Positions 1-45,544 of a stretch of 64,000 bases of DNA are shown in pieces. This stretch comes from Drosophila miranda (Eukaryota; Arthropoda; Insecta; Diptera; Drosophilidae), in contig NC_046674.1 of NCBI RefSeq assembly GCF_003369915.1, positions 1,860,001 through 1,924,000 of the forward strand, in the 5' to 3' direction. The translations under genes were made by a program, and so were the position numbers. Every line of letters begins with the position of its first letter. Position 1 is the first letter of the stretch. A model generated the notes under the pieces. That model saw nothing but the letters and a program-made list of their open reading frames with translations. It did no database searches and was not told the origin of the DNA.

Positions 1-2110
1 ATCTTTTGTTTCTATTGCTGAAACCCTTTAAGAGGGGCCGCCCCGCCGCCGTCTTTGGTCTTTGAGTGGCATTCTGTACGCTCGTTGGCTGTCAGTTTCG
101 AGTATCTCAAAGATGGTTTTGTGGGAACACTTAAAATCCAATCCCATCCCATCCGTGAATGTTTCAGGTGTATCGGACAATGAGAGCCAGAGGCTTAAGA
201 AAATATTTGTACAATGATGAAGCTGGAAAAGAATCTATGCTGGACTTGATCCATCAATCGAAACATTTACCCATGTACATATTTGTATCTCAATTCATTC
301 TGCATCTGTAGCTATCTTTTTGTTAATAATGTATTTACCCCGAAGGTCTCTGTTAGAGACCAAACTTGGTCTTGGAATGTCGTATAGCCGAAACCATAAC
401 CAAAAAATTTGAATACAACAAATATATGTGTTTATTTCCATAACAGGATACTACATAGTCGACCCTTGGAATGTCTGTATCTGTATTTCTGTTACCGGGC
501 TATGATTTATTTACAATTAAGCATCTTTGAGCGCTTCAATCACTTTTTACTTTTAATTAATGCAAAATTTACAGCTTTGACTCAACTTTGGCTTTGGGTT
601 TCCTGTAGATCGGCGGAAGTTTTCTGTTTAGACATGCGCCGACGCTCTTGATGTCCGCCTCACTTGTCTTGTGCATAATTAGATACATATACCCGTACGT
701 ACTTAACATATATTATATGCACGATGGTAATCACATCACTCAGAGCGCTATCATGTGTCAGTTCAATAGGCTCGGCTTAAGTGCAATTAGAGCCTCTCAA
801 CCTCTTTGTTTACGAAGATTTTTCGGATCGTTTCGCTTTGGAATCGGATCGTGATGGGTGCTGGAATGGGAGAACGATTGAAAGGCGCTTATTAGGGGGC
901 TTACAAGGGCCGGCCGTGGCCGTGGCATTCTAGGGAGCAACGAAAACTGCGCAGTTTCTCGATTACAGAATGATTTAACTATTTAAATAATAAATACACT
1001 TCACGTTCCAGGCTGGGCCCATAAAAATCGGCCATCTTTGAACTGCGACTAATGCAACAGGCTATTTTGAATGTCAAGCAATTGCCACATCACCTTCCGT
1101 AGTAGCATCATCCTCATCTCATCTCATCCATAGTAGTATCATCATCATCATCATCATCAATTTCTCAATGGTTTGGGTCTTTTGGCTATTTTTAATATTT
1201 TTCTACCAGACAAAGGCGAGCCGAACCTGAGACTTTCGGGGTTCTATTCATCCATCGACTTAAGCTGGTTTCAATAACTAAGAAACTTTGGAAACAACAA
1301 AGGTTCTGGGTTATTTATGATTCACCAACAGGTTAAACTATACCCCGTGGCAACAACATAACCCACTGACGTCCAACTTAAGATTTCATTTTGGTTATTT
1401 TGTTAGTTATCTTATCTATTTTGTTATTCCAGCAATTTCTGGAATCAAATGGAGTCCGCTTTAAAAACAAATAAACAAATTAAAGTAGCATCTTGTTCAA
1501 TGGAAAATTCATTGATTCACTTTTCGATTTGTTATTTTGTTCTTAGTCTTTGACTGAGAATTCCGATTCAGACTCGATTGATGATGCAAAAGTCTAAATA
1601 AAAACGAAGACCTAATTTCCAACAACAAAAATCTGGTTTTTGGGCCCCTCCATCTTACACGTTTTTTTGTTTGCATTTTTTGTTAATTATAATATATTTT
1701 TATTCTTTTTACTGACTTTATTAAGTATACGAAGTATAATAATTGCGTATGATAAACGATGGTGCAGCATATGATGGGTATTGTGCTGTGGGAAGTGTAT
1801 AAAATGCTTATTCCATTGTTATTATTTCCATGGTAGCTGCGTGGTTTAATTAAGCTGGAGATTGTCAATTCCTTATTTATTCTATGGTTGAATCTATAAT
1901 TAAAAATTGGACAAGTTCAAGTGGAATATTCTCGAAACGAAAAAGTTATAGATAGATGTATAACCGCATGCCTGTTATTGATATTATTGATCATTTTGAA
2001 AGAAGCTACAGCATCATTGCTAAAGTTGTTACGCGGTAAAATTTGAATTAAGCCCACGAGTGCGTTCCATAGCAAGCAGAAGTTGTCACAGTGATTTTGA
2101 CAATCGTCAT
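1..2110. other. Intergenic stretch without a supported gene
   Basis: I see no convincing coding exon, RNA gene or long repeat here. The open frames are short and of unbiased composition. A short (ATC)n microsatellite lies near 1138-1160, and AT-rich spacer fills 1400-2050. Part of it could be UTR of a gene lying to the left of the window, but nothing in the sequence proves that. Confidence 0.5.
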
Positions 2111-2111
2111 T

Positions 2112-2190
2112 TATATTCTGAAAATGAGACTGTATATTTCTGACGGTCGGATCGTATATTTTATTGGAATTTTAATCCGCGGAACATGCA
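2112..2190 (+). promoter_or_regulatory. Promoter-like repeat fragment upstream of the Ulp1-like gene
   Basis: The stretch contains 'tgtatatttctgacggtcgg', then 'gtatatttta' and 'atccgcgga'. This is the same order of blocks (TATATTT units, a GGTCGGA block, an A/T-rich block, then TCCGCGG or TCCGCAG) seen upstream of msn at 8670-8770 and of dos at 51800-51900. It lies about 430 bp before the start codon of the downstream gene. This copy is more diverged and has no clear TATCGATA. A role as promoter is inference. Confidence 0.4.
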
Positions 2191-2611
2191 GCTGGTCCAT
2201 ACAAATTTAATGCTGCCAACGGTAAAAACGTTGAGACTCAGACTCATTGCTGTTAGCCGATTCACACCGATTCAAAGCGATTCAAAGTGGCAAACTGAGC
2301 CAAAAACCGATTGGAAGAGGCAAATATATATACTAGTGTCTCATAAAAATATTTTTGTATATTTACATATTCCTTGATTTTGATATCCAGTTTAATATTA
2401 CTGAAAAGCTGAGTGTCAAGATACTCAGTCAATTGTCAATTGCAATGTGACATGTAAGCTACATGTAAGTGTATGATGTCAAATCATAAGTATTTCAATT
2501 GATCCTCCTCAACAAAGGATGCCTAGTATTTATTGTCCTTTGCATTGAATTAGTTGTAGTGCCGAAAAACAGGGGAGCTCCTCTTTTTTCAAGTATCGCC
2601 TTGTGGACAGA

Positions 2612-3625
2612 ATGTTTTCGGTAGCGTCTTCCGATAGCAAGCAGGAACAGTGAGTGGAGGATAAAGAGAGAGTTTTTGAATAGTTTATGATTATGTGTTG
2701 CATCCTTAGGTCTCCGAAAAACGAAACAGAGTATCAGGAAGAAGTCCAGGCAATGCAGCACTTAAGCGGCCTATTCTTTCGCGATGATTTCGAGAAGGAA
2801 ACTGATTTTATTCCAATCACCGATAAGCAGTTGCAGGAGCTGCAAGACATAGTGACAGGCCCAGGCAATGCTGTAAGCACTGCCATCTATAATATATCTA
2901 TATGCAGATTTCTGATTCGAATAGGATCACTGTCTCGCTCCATTCCATGCCAAATTACCTCACCCTTCTAATGCATGCGTCTGTCCTGTTCTGATCTGAT
3001 CTGTTTGCAGCCTCTTATCAGCAAATATTCGCTTACAATTACTAAAAAAGATATTCGCACACTGACCGACCTCAGCTGGCTGAACGACACAGTGATCAAT
3101 TTCTATATGAATCTGCTCATCGAACGTTCGCAGCAGAAGGAGGAAATTCTGCCCAGTGTCTACAGCATGAGCACGCTCTTTCTGGATTGCATCTTCAGGT
3201 ATGGGCTAGATGCTGTGAAGCGCTGGACGAGAAAGATTGATGTGTTCAGAAAGGACATCATTCTAGTGCCTGTGCACTGCAATGGTAATCATTGGTGCAT
3301 GGCCATCATACACTTCCAAAATAGGACTATCTTCTACTACGATTCGCTTGGAAATCCGAATGACATCGTCCTGGATGTCCTTAAGAACTACATTATTGCC
3401 GAGTCGCTAGACAAGCGCAAGGTGCAGTACGACCTGAGCGGCTTTAGGATTGAAAATGTGTTGAATGGTCCGCAACAAACGAACGGATCAGACTGCGGTG
3501 TGTTTAGCTGTATGACAGCCGAATATATAACTCGGGGAAAGCCGCTGACATTCAATCAGGAGCACATGAGCTATTTTCGTAAGAAAATGATACTGGAGAT
3601 TGTTCATGGGCAGCTGTGGAAATAG
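2612..3625 (+). CDS. Ulp1/SENP-family SUMO protease-like gene, three exons
   Basis: The proposed coding exons are 2612-2649, 2710-2872 and 3011-3625, joined by introns of 60 and 138 nt with GT-AG ends and agreeing phases. They give about 271 residues. The product is essentially the C48 cysteine-protease domain that removes SUMO from substrates or matures it. The domain starts near residue 35 and resembles the catalytic part of SENP1/Ulp1. Visible catalytic parts are the His of 'GNHWCMA', the Asp of 'YYDSLGN' and the Gln and Cys of 'PQQTNGSDCGVF', all intact. The substrate-contact region 'SWLNDTVINFYMN' is also present. The N-terminus is very short compared with the >1000-residue extension that I recall for fly Ulp1. 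The start at 2612 is the first ATG in a frame open from 2549, and another upstream exon remains possible. Its position beside repeats and its small size suggest a duplicated paralog of the main Ulp1 gene. The family is sure, the exact 5' end is not. Confidence 0.83.
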
Positions 3626-3692
3626 TACTCGCCAATAGTACTACATTCTCCACACCCCACAAGCTGCACCCTGCACCCTTATGGAACTAAGC

Positions 3693-3698
3693 AATAAA
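3693..3698 (+). terminator. Poly(A) signal of the Ulp1-like gene
   Basis: AATAAA lies 68 nt after the stop codon, the expected place for cleavage and polyadenylation of a short 3' UTR. Confidence 0.6.
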
Positions 3699-3949
3699 GA
3701 AGGGGAATAATTGCTTAAATAGGGTATAGAGTTAGGCATAGAACTCTTTTGCAGGAGCGCTCCCAAACACACACTACACAAATGAAACTTATCTGATCCC
3801 ATTCCTCTGTTGAACAAAAACTTTTACAAGCTATAAAATCTATGGTCCATGAACCAAATGATGCTCCACAACATAATTAATAATATAAATATCATACTTT
3901 AAGCAAACAAGAAATATAATATGTAACAATAATACGCAAATGTATAATA

Positions 3950-4419
3950 CAGGGACCGTAAATAATCATTATTTTTTTATCCTCTGCCTTAAAATGGACA
4001 CGGCCATTGTCATTGTCAAAATTAATTTTTGTAAAATTAAATAATACTTATTAATTAAACGTATTTCCGACAACAAAACCAAAAATAACAAAAAAATTTT
4101 AATGTATTTTCAAAAAGAAAATTTTAGCGCAGGGTGTAGCTTTGTGGTCCTTTGACAAGGATATGCAATAATATTGGCAAACATTCTAACACAGAAGCCG
4201 TAAATTCCTGTTGAGTTATATTTTAAGCGAAAAAAATAAAAATAATTGAAAATCATTATTTTTGAGTTTTATATTTTTTGATCAAGAATAATGATTAATC
4301 CTAAGTTTTATCAAATTACTCAAAAATAATGATTATCTGTGAAGAAAATCGTAAAAAATTGAAATATGATCATTACCAAGTAATTTTTATTATATAACTT
4401 ATAATGATTACGGTCCCTG
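3950..4419. mobile_element. Non-autonomous hAT-type MITE, 470 bp
   Basis: The ends are inverted: the left end begins CAGGGACCGTAA and the right end, read on the other strand, begins with the same 12 bases. The element is flanked by a perfect 8-bp direct repeat GTATAATA (3942-3949 and 4420-4427), the target-duplication length of hAT transposons. The interior is AT-rich, codes for nothing, and carries several copies of AATAATGATTA in both orientations (for example near 3961, 4250, 4286 and 4324), as hAT ends often hold subterminal transposase sites. No transposase is present, so it would need one in trans. Confidence 0.85.
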
Positions 4420-4429
4420 GTATAATATA

Positions 4430-5929
4430 AATTATTTAAATACTTCGCTTTGATCTTTGTCAGCGCAGGCTCCAATGAATGCAGAAACTAGTCAGTCTCT
4501 GTTTTAAAGCTATTAACGACATTTTGCGTGTTCAGGTGTGGAAGTCCTAGCTAGCTAGTACTATCGAATCGAATATCAAAACCGACGAATACGGTTTCCA
4601 ATCCTTGACGGACACCAAAAATAATGTAAATTTAACAATTTTAGCGCAGTTCAGGTGAAATATATCGGGGGTGTTTTGTAAGAAAAGAGGAAGCACAAGA
4701 TGGATCTGACCTACAAGAACAATTTGAAATCATTAATATTTGCCGCCATTTACCTCAAGTCGTTGAACTGTTTAAATAGAGGGGTCCTAAGTGGTCAAGT
4801 TGTCCCCTTCAGGTGTCGCTTTTGGTAGTTACATACATATAAATTTAGTTAAATTGTGTGTAGTTGGCGTGTAGTTCCCATGTAGGGAAACTAATTTAGT
4901 GGAAATTTCTGTTGACCGTTTTTGCTTAAAGCCCGTTTTTATGAACAATGCAAAAAAAATGAAAACTTAAATTTAACCAGTCTTGTAGGAAATTGATTCA
5001 TTAATCATATATAATTATGTGGGCAAAACTGAGATATCTATATAATATAGCCAGTAATATTCGACGGAATATCAGAAACGAGGAATTCTTTGTAATAACC
5101 GGTTGACAACAATGCTGCTGTTAACAATAATTTTCATACCCTAGGGAAATGAATATTATAAGATTGATAATATGTTTGTCATCCCAAGCTCCAATTAATG
5201 CAAAAACAATTTAGTCTCTGTTTTAAACCTATTTCAACGATATTTTGAAGATAGTGGTCTACTCACAGAAACCAAGAATGGGTATCGGGATCGAGATATA
5301 TTTACAAGACCCTAATCATATGCATTAATATGTCCCAGACATAACAATCTGAGATCATTGCTATATTAATTAGGTTTTAAAACAGCTTGGAAAACCAGTT
5401 TCTTCATATACATATATAAACGAAATAGGGTATACCTGTGCCCAAACTCCGGTTGCCGTGACATTTCACACTCACTCCATACTCACTTACGTTGCCACTG
5501 TTTTTTTGTTGACCTTTTTTGTTTAAACCTTGCTGCAGTCAAAATACAATAAATGGGAGTACTAAAAACTAACCAATCTTGTAGAAAATTTATTCATTAA
5601 CAGGCTGAAATTATATGAGCAAAGCTAAAGGTTTTAGTTAGGCAGCATTATTCAACGAAATAAAGAAATTGAGCAATTGGAACGATTTTTCTCTTACGTT
5701 TTATTACGTTTCATTAGTTTGACCTTTTTCGCTAAAACCTTTTTTTACGCAAAATCCAATAAAAGCAAGTGGTTAAAATAAGCCAGTTAAGTAGAAAATT
5801 TATTCATTAATCGGATAAAATTATGTGGGCACGGCTAACTGTTCTATATAGCTAGTAATATTCGACGGAATATCAAAAACGAGGAATATGTAAAATATAA
5901 CTTGAATTCGTCAGTATATTTACGGTATA
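4430..5929. repeat. Degenerate copies of a dispersed repeat family (Helentron/DINE-1-like candidate)
   Basis: Several partial, diverged copies of one family lie here. Recurrent blocks are 'gtagaaaattgattcattaa' with 'aaaattatgtgggca' (near 4985, 5580 and 5790), 'attcgacggaatatc' (5060 and 5868), and 'cataccctagggaaa' followed by 'atgtttgtcatccca' (5138-5190). The same blocks return at 6.1-8.7 kb and 51.1-51.9 kb. The CATACCCT block and the AT-rich, non-coding make-up remind me of DINE-1/SGM-type Helentrons of Drosophila. That family name is tentative. I see no gene in this stretch. Confidence 0.7.
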
Positions 5930-8060
5930 TTTTGAAAATGAGGCGGTATGTTTCGGTGCTGTTCTGAGTGTCATACTGTAGAAAATGGTTTTCGCCGCGC
6001 TCCCATGTGGTGTTTTTTAGTGCTAAATGGTATTTTTGACAATTTCATCAATCTATTAATTTAATTTTCAATGTTATATAAAAATCCAATAAATGCGAGT
6101 ATTTCGAATAGGCCAATCATGTATAGAATTGATTCATCAATCGTACAAAATTGAGTGGGCATGGCTAAATGTTCTATATAGATAGTATTATTCAACGGAA
6201 CAAAGAATTGGTCGTTTTTTGAATCGAATTTGAATTCGCCGCAGTTCGCCGCAGTTCGCTTTAGCAACAATGTTGCGCATTCCATACACACTGTTGCGGC
6301 AACATTTACTTGAAAACCGTGTTTTAGTCAAAATACAATAAAAGCAAGGACTAAAAACTAACCAATTGTGTAGAAAATTGATTCATTAATTATAAAATTA
6401 TGTGGGCATAGATGAAGGCCCGGTTGACAACATTTAAATCCTTGTCGCTCACATTCAAAAAAGTTCGATTTGGCGCGCACCACTCGGTATATTTTTCAAA
6501 TGAGACCGTATATTTCGGTGCTGTTCTGAGGGTCATACTGTAGAAACTGGTTTTCGCCGCGCTCCCATGTGGTGTTTTTTAGTGCTAAATGGTATTTTTG
6601 TCATTTATTAGTTTAATTTTCAATGTTATATAGAAATGCAATAAATGCAAGTATTTCGAATAGGCCAATCATGTATAGAATTGATTCATCAATCGTACAA
6701 AATTGAGTGGGCATGGCTAAATGTTCCATATAGATAGTATTATTCAACGGAACAAAGAATTGGTCGTTTTTTGAATCGAATTTGAATTCGCCGCAGTTCG
6801 CCGCAGTTCGCTTTAGCAACAATGTTGCGCATTCCATACACACTGTTGCGGCAACATTTACTTGAAAACCGTGTTTTAGTCAAAATACAATAAAAGCAAG
6901 GACTAAAAACTAACCAATTGTGTAGAAAATTGATTCATTAATTATAAAATTATGTGGGCATAGATGAAGGCCCGGTTGACAACATTTAAATCCTTGTCGC
7001 TCACATTCAAAAAAGTTCGATTTGGCGCGCACCACTCGGTATATTTTTCAAATGAGACCGTATATTTCGGTGCTGTTCTGAGGGTCATACTGTAGAAACT
7101 GGTTTTCGCCGCGCTCCCATGTGGTGTTTTTTAGTGCTAAATGGTATTTTTGTCATTTATTAGTTTAATTTTCAATGTTATATAGAAATGCAATAAATGC
7201 AAGTATTTCGAATAGGCCAATCATGTATAGAATTGATTCATCAATCGTACAAAATTGAGTGGGCATGGCTAAATGTTCCATATAGATAGTATTATTCAAC
7301 GGAACAAAGAATTGGTCGTTTTTTGAATCGAATTTGAATTCGCCGCAGTTCGCCGCAGTTAGCTGTAGCAACAATGAGTCCCATTCCATACACAATGTTG
7401 CGCATTCCATACACACTGTTGCGGCAACATTTACTTGAAAACCGTGTTTTAGTCAAAATACAATAAAAGCAAGGACTAAGAACTAACCAATTGTGTAGAA
7501 AATTGATTCATTAATTATAAAATTATGTGGGCATAGATGAAGGTCCGGTTGACAACATTTAAATCCTTGTCGCTCACATTCAAAAAAGTTCGATTTGGCG
7601 CGCTCCACTCGGTATATTTTTCAAATGAGACCGTATATTTCGGTGCTGTTCTAAGGGTCATACTGTAGAAACTGGTTTTCGCCGTGCTCCCATGTGGTGT
7701 TTTTTAGTGCTTAATGGTATTTTGGACAATTTCATCAATCTATTAATTTAATTTTCAATGTTATATAAAAATCCAATAAATGCAAGTATTTCGAATTGGC
7801 CAATCATGTATAGAATTGATTCATCAATCGTACAAAATTGAGTGGGCATGGCTAAATGTTCTATAAAGCTAGTATTATTCAACGGAACAAAGAATATGAG
7901 GAATTGGTCGTTTTTTGAATCGAATTTGAATTCGCTGTAGTTCGCCGCAGTTCGCTTTAGCAACAATGAGTCTCGTTCCATACACAATGTTGCACATTCC
8001 ATGCACACTGTTGCGGCAACATTTACTTGAAAACCGTATTTTAGTCAAAATAAAATACTT
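5930..8060. repeat. Tandem array of about four 0.55-kb units
   Basis: Equivalent points recur at 6061, 6613 and 7165 (exact period 552 bp) and then 7748 (583 bp). Each unit holds a block with 'cgtatatttcggtgctgttc' and 'catactgtagaaa', then 'tcccatgtggtgttttttag', then 'cattgagcaaaac'-like spacer and the 'ccaatcatgtatagaattga' block, and ends with 'actgttgcggcaacatttac'. The two middle units are nearly identical. The outer two share a longer 'gacaatttcatcaatctatt' segment that the middle ones have lost, so the middle pair is the youngest duplication. Unit 3 has an added piece with a second near-copy of 'ccattccatacacaatg'. The open frames on the minus strand are the same piece of repeat read four times and are not taken as genes. 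Confidence 0.88.
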
Positions 8061-8746
8061 TAAGATAATTAAAAGAAGCAATCTTGTAGAAAATGCATTT
8101 ATCTATGGGATAAAGCTAAGTGGGCATCTATAGCTTGAAATATAGGCAATACCCGATTCGCCGCAGTTTCGCTATTGCAACAATGAGTCTCATTCCATAC
8201 ACAAACATGTTGCTAATTCCATGCACACATACCCTGGGGGAAATGGATGATATAGAATTGGGAAAATGTTTGTCTTCCAAGGCTCAGTAGGTATCAGGAT
8301 CGACATAAATATACACAAGATACTTATAATGTACTTGAATATGTCTAAGGAATATCAATTTGAGAAAAGGTCTTTATAAAGCACGTTTCATCTTCATATA
8401 AAATTAACGAAATAGGGTGTACAAAGGCCTATACACGCATCATGTCTTCAAATACCAGCAACATTGCGACTATTTTTTTTGTTGAGCTATTTTGTTTAAA
8501 CCTTGCTGCAGTCAAAATACAATAAAAGCAAGTAATAAAAATAAGCCAGTTAAGTAGAAAATTGATTCATCAATGGGCTAAAATTATGTGGGCACGGCTA
8601 ACTGTTCTATATAGCTAGTAATATTCGTCGGAATATCAAAAACGAGCAATATGTATATATACTTGAATTCGTCAGTATATTTACGGTATATTTTTAAAGT
8701 AAGACGGTATGTTTCGGTATATTTCCGAGGGTCGGACCGCATATCT
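8061..8746. repeat. Further dispersed-repeat copies leading to the msn promoter
   Basis: Partial copies of the family seen at 4.4-8.0 kb: 'caatcttgtagaaaatgcat' (8072), 'gtaggtatcaggatcgacat' (8287), 'ttgctgcagtcaaaatacaa' (8503), and then a long block from 8530 to 8746. That last block matches 51640-51880 closely, including 'gaattcgtcagtatatttac' and 'aagacggtatgtttcggtat'. It has no coding content. Confidence 0.8.
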
Positions 8747-8772
8747 TATCGATGGCTCCGCGGTCACACTAC
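8747..8772 (+). promoter_or_regulatory. msn: Core promoter motifs of msn (DRE-like plus Motif 1)
   Basis: TATCGATG (8747-8754) is one base from the DREF site TATCGATA. CGGTCACACT (8761-8770) is a perfect Drosophila Motif 1 (M1BP) element, a TATA-less core-promoter signature of broadly expressed genes. No other convincing promoter lies between here and the msn start codon at 9966. Transcription probably begins just downstream, giving a 5' UTR of up to 1.2 kb unless spliced. The motifs sit at the edge of the dispersed repeat. Confidence 0.6.
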
Positions 8773-9965
8773 AAAAACAATTTTTTTTTTGAACTGCGCG
8801 GTCGGGTTGCTGCGCGCGTCGTCGAATAAACAAATTGAAAACTAAATTTTTTGCTAGTGTACAATAAAAAAGTGTACAATACTCAATTTCGCTCGTCAGT
8901 GTCAAGAGAAAGAGGAACAGAAACAAAAGAAAAAAAAAAACAGGGAAGAAAATGTGCGGCAGTGTGAAGAGGCCAAAGCAGATGACGAAAACTTTGTAAA
9001 CTTGTGCAAAGAGAGAGAGAGAGAGACACACACGGACAGTGAAAGATAGTTTAATATTAAGATACATTCGGATTGGAAACAGTGCGGAGGAGTTGTCGCT
9101 GCGTCGGTTCGCGTATAGAATTTGTTCGCCTGATTGCACAAAAATCGTAACTTAAGTTTATTAAGCATTTGTGCAATGCACAGGCGTGAATAAAAACCAA
9201 CCAAACGCTGTGCGTGTAAAAGTATGTAAAAAAAGAGTACCCAAAAAAGAGAAAAACAGCCGAAAACGGCATCCGATTCGAGCGAGTGGCAGATTTTTTT
9301 CTGTCTACCTACACAAACACACACATGCACGTATAGGGCAGCGGTAGAGTGTGTGCGTGATTGTGTCTGTATAGGTGTTGGCTGGTCCATCGGGAGGTCC
9401 GCCGCAGAAATAAAGCGGACAAATTTGTGAAAAAGTGTGCTGAAAGAGTGGAAAAAGAAATGTTTAACTAAGCAGAAATTTTGTGCGGAAATTGTGCCGG
9501 AAAAATCACGGCAAAGTGCGTGCCGCGCCCCGTTTGCCAAACGCCAACACACAGAGGCACGCTCACACATTAGCACACACTCATAGAGGGAGAGCCACAT
9601 ACACTCACACTTAAAAACACCAATACAGAGCGTAGAAGAAGCAGTGGGCAAAAGCAAGAAGAGAAAAGTTGTATTAAAGGCAGAGCAACAAATAGTTTTG
9701 TTAATTGCAGTATTTAATATTGTTGGCTGGTATTTTTGTATGAGAAAATACTAAAGAAATAACTGCAGTTCTCTCCCGTTTGCCTTAGTGCTCTTTGTGT
9801 GTGCGTGTGTTTTTGCTTTTGTGTATTGGTGTTTTATTTTTTACAGTCTCCTTCCTCTTCTCCCCTTCCGCGTGAAGTAGTAGCAGCAAATCTCCGGGGC
9901 AGCAGCAGCAGCAGCAGCAGAAGAAGGGAGTAGAAGAGAACAACACAACAAAATAGCAAATCAAA
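8773..9965 (+). other. msn: Presumed msn 5' untranslated region
   Basis: This is a purine-rich, non-coding stretch between the Motif 1 promoter and the start codon, with GAGAGA (9008-9025), CACACA tracts and a CAG run (9901-9919). A possible splice acceptor after a pyrimidine tract (…ttttacag, ending at 9846) would allow a 5' UTR intron. I cannot choose a donor. The long minus-strand frame across 8902-9657 is an artefact of this purine-rich, stop-poor composition. Confidence 0.5.

Positions 9966-45544
<35,579 letters not shown>

Noticed and set aside
409-854. Two short frames near the left edge
   Set aside because: They have unbiased composition, no family resemblance, and no promoter or splice context.
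6061-8081. Four similar 76-86-codon minus-strand frames starting MCMECAT...
   Set aside because: They are the same stretch of the tandem repeat read four times. They vary by indels without regard to frame and show no protein family resemblance.
8902-9657. A 251-codon minus-strand frame opposite the msn leader
   Set aside because: It is made of the complement of GA- and CA-rich 5' UTR sequence, giving low-complexity Leu/Phe/Ser/Cys. It has no domain or splice support.
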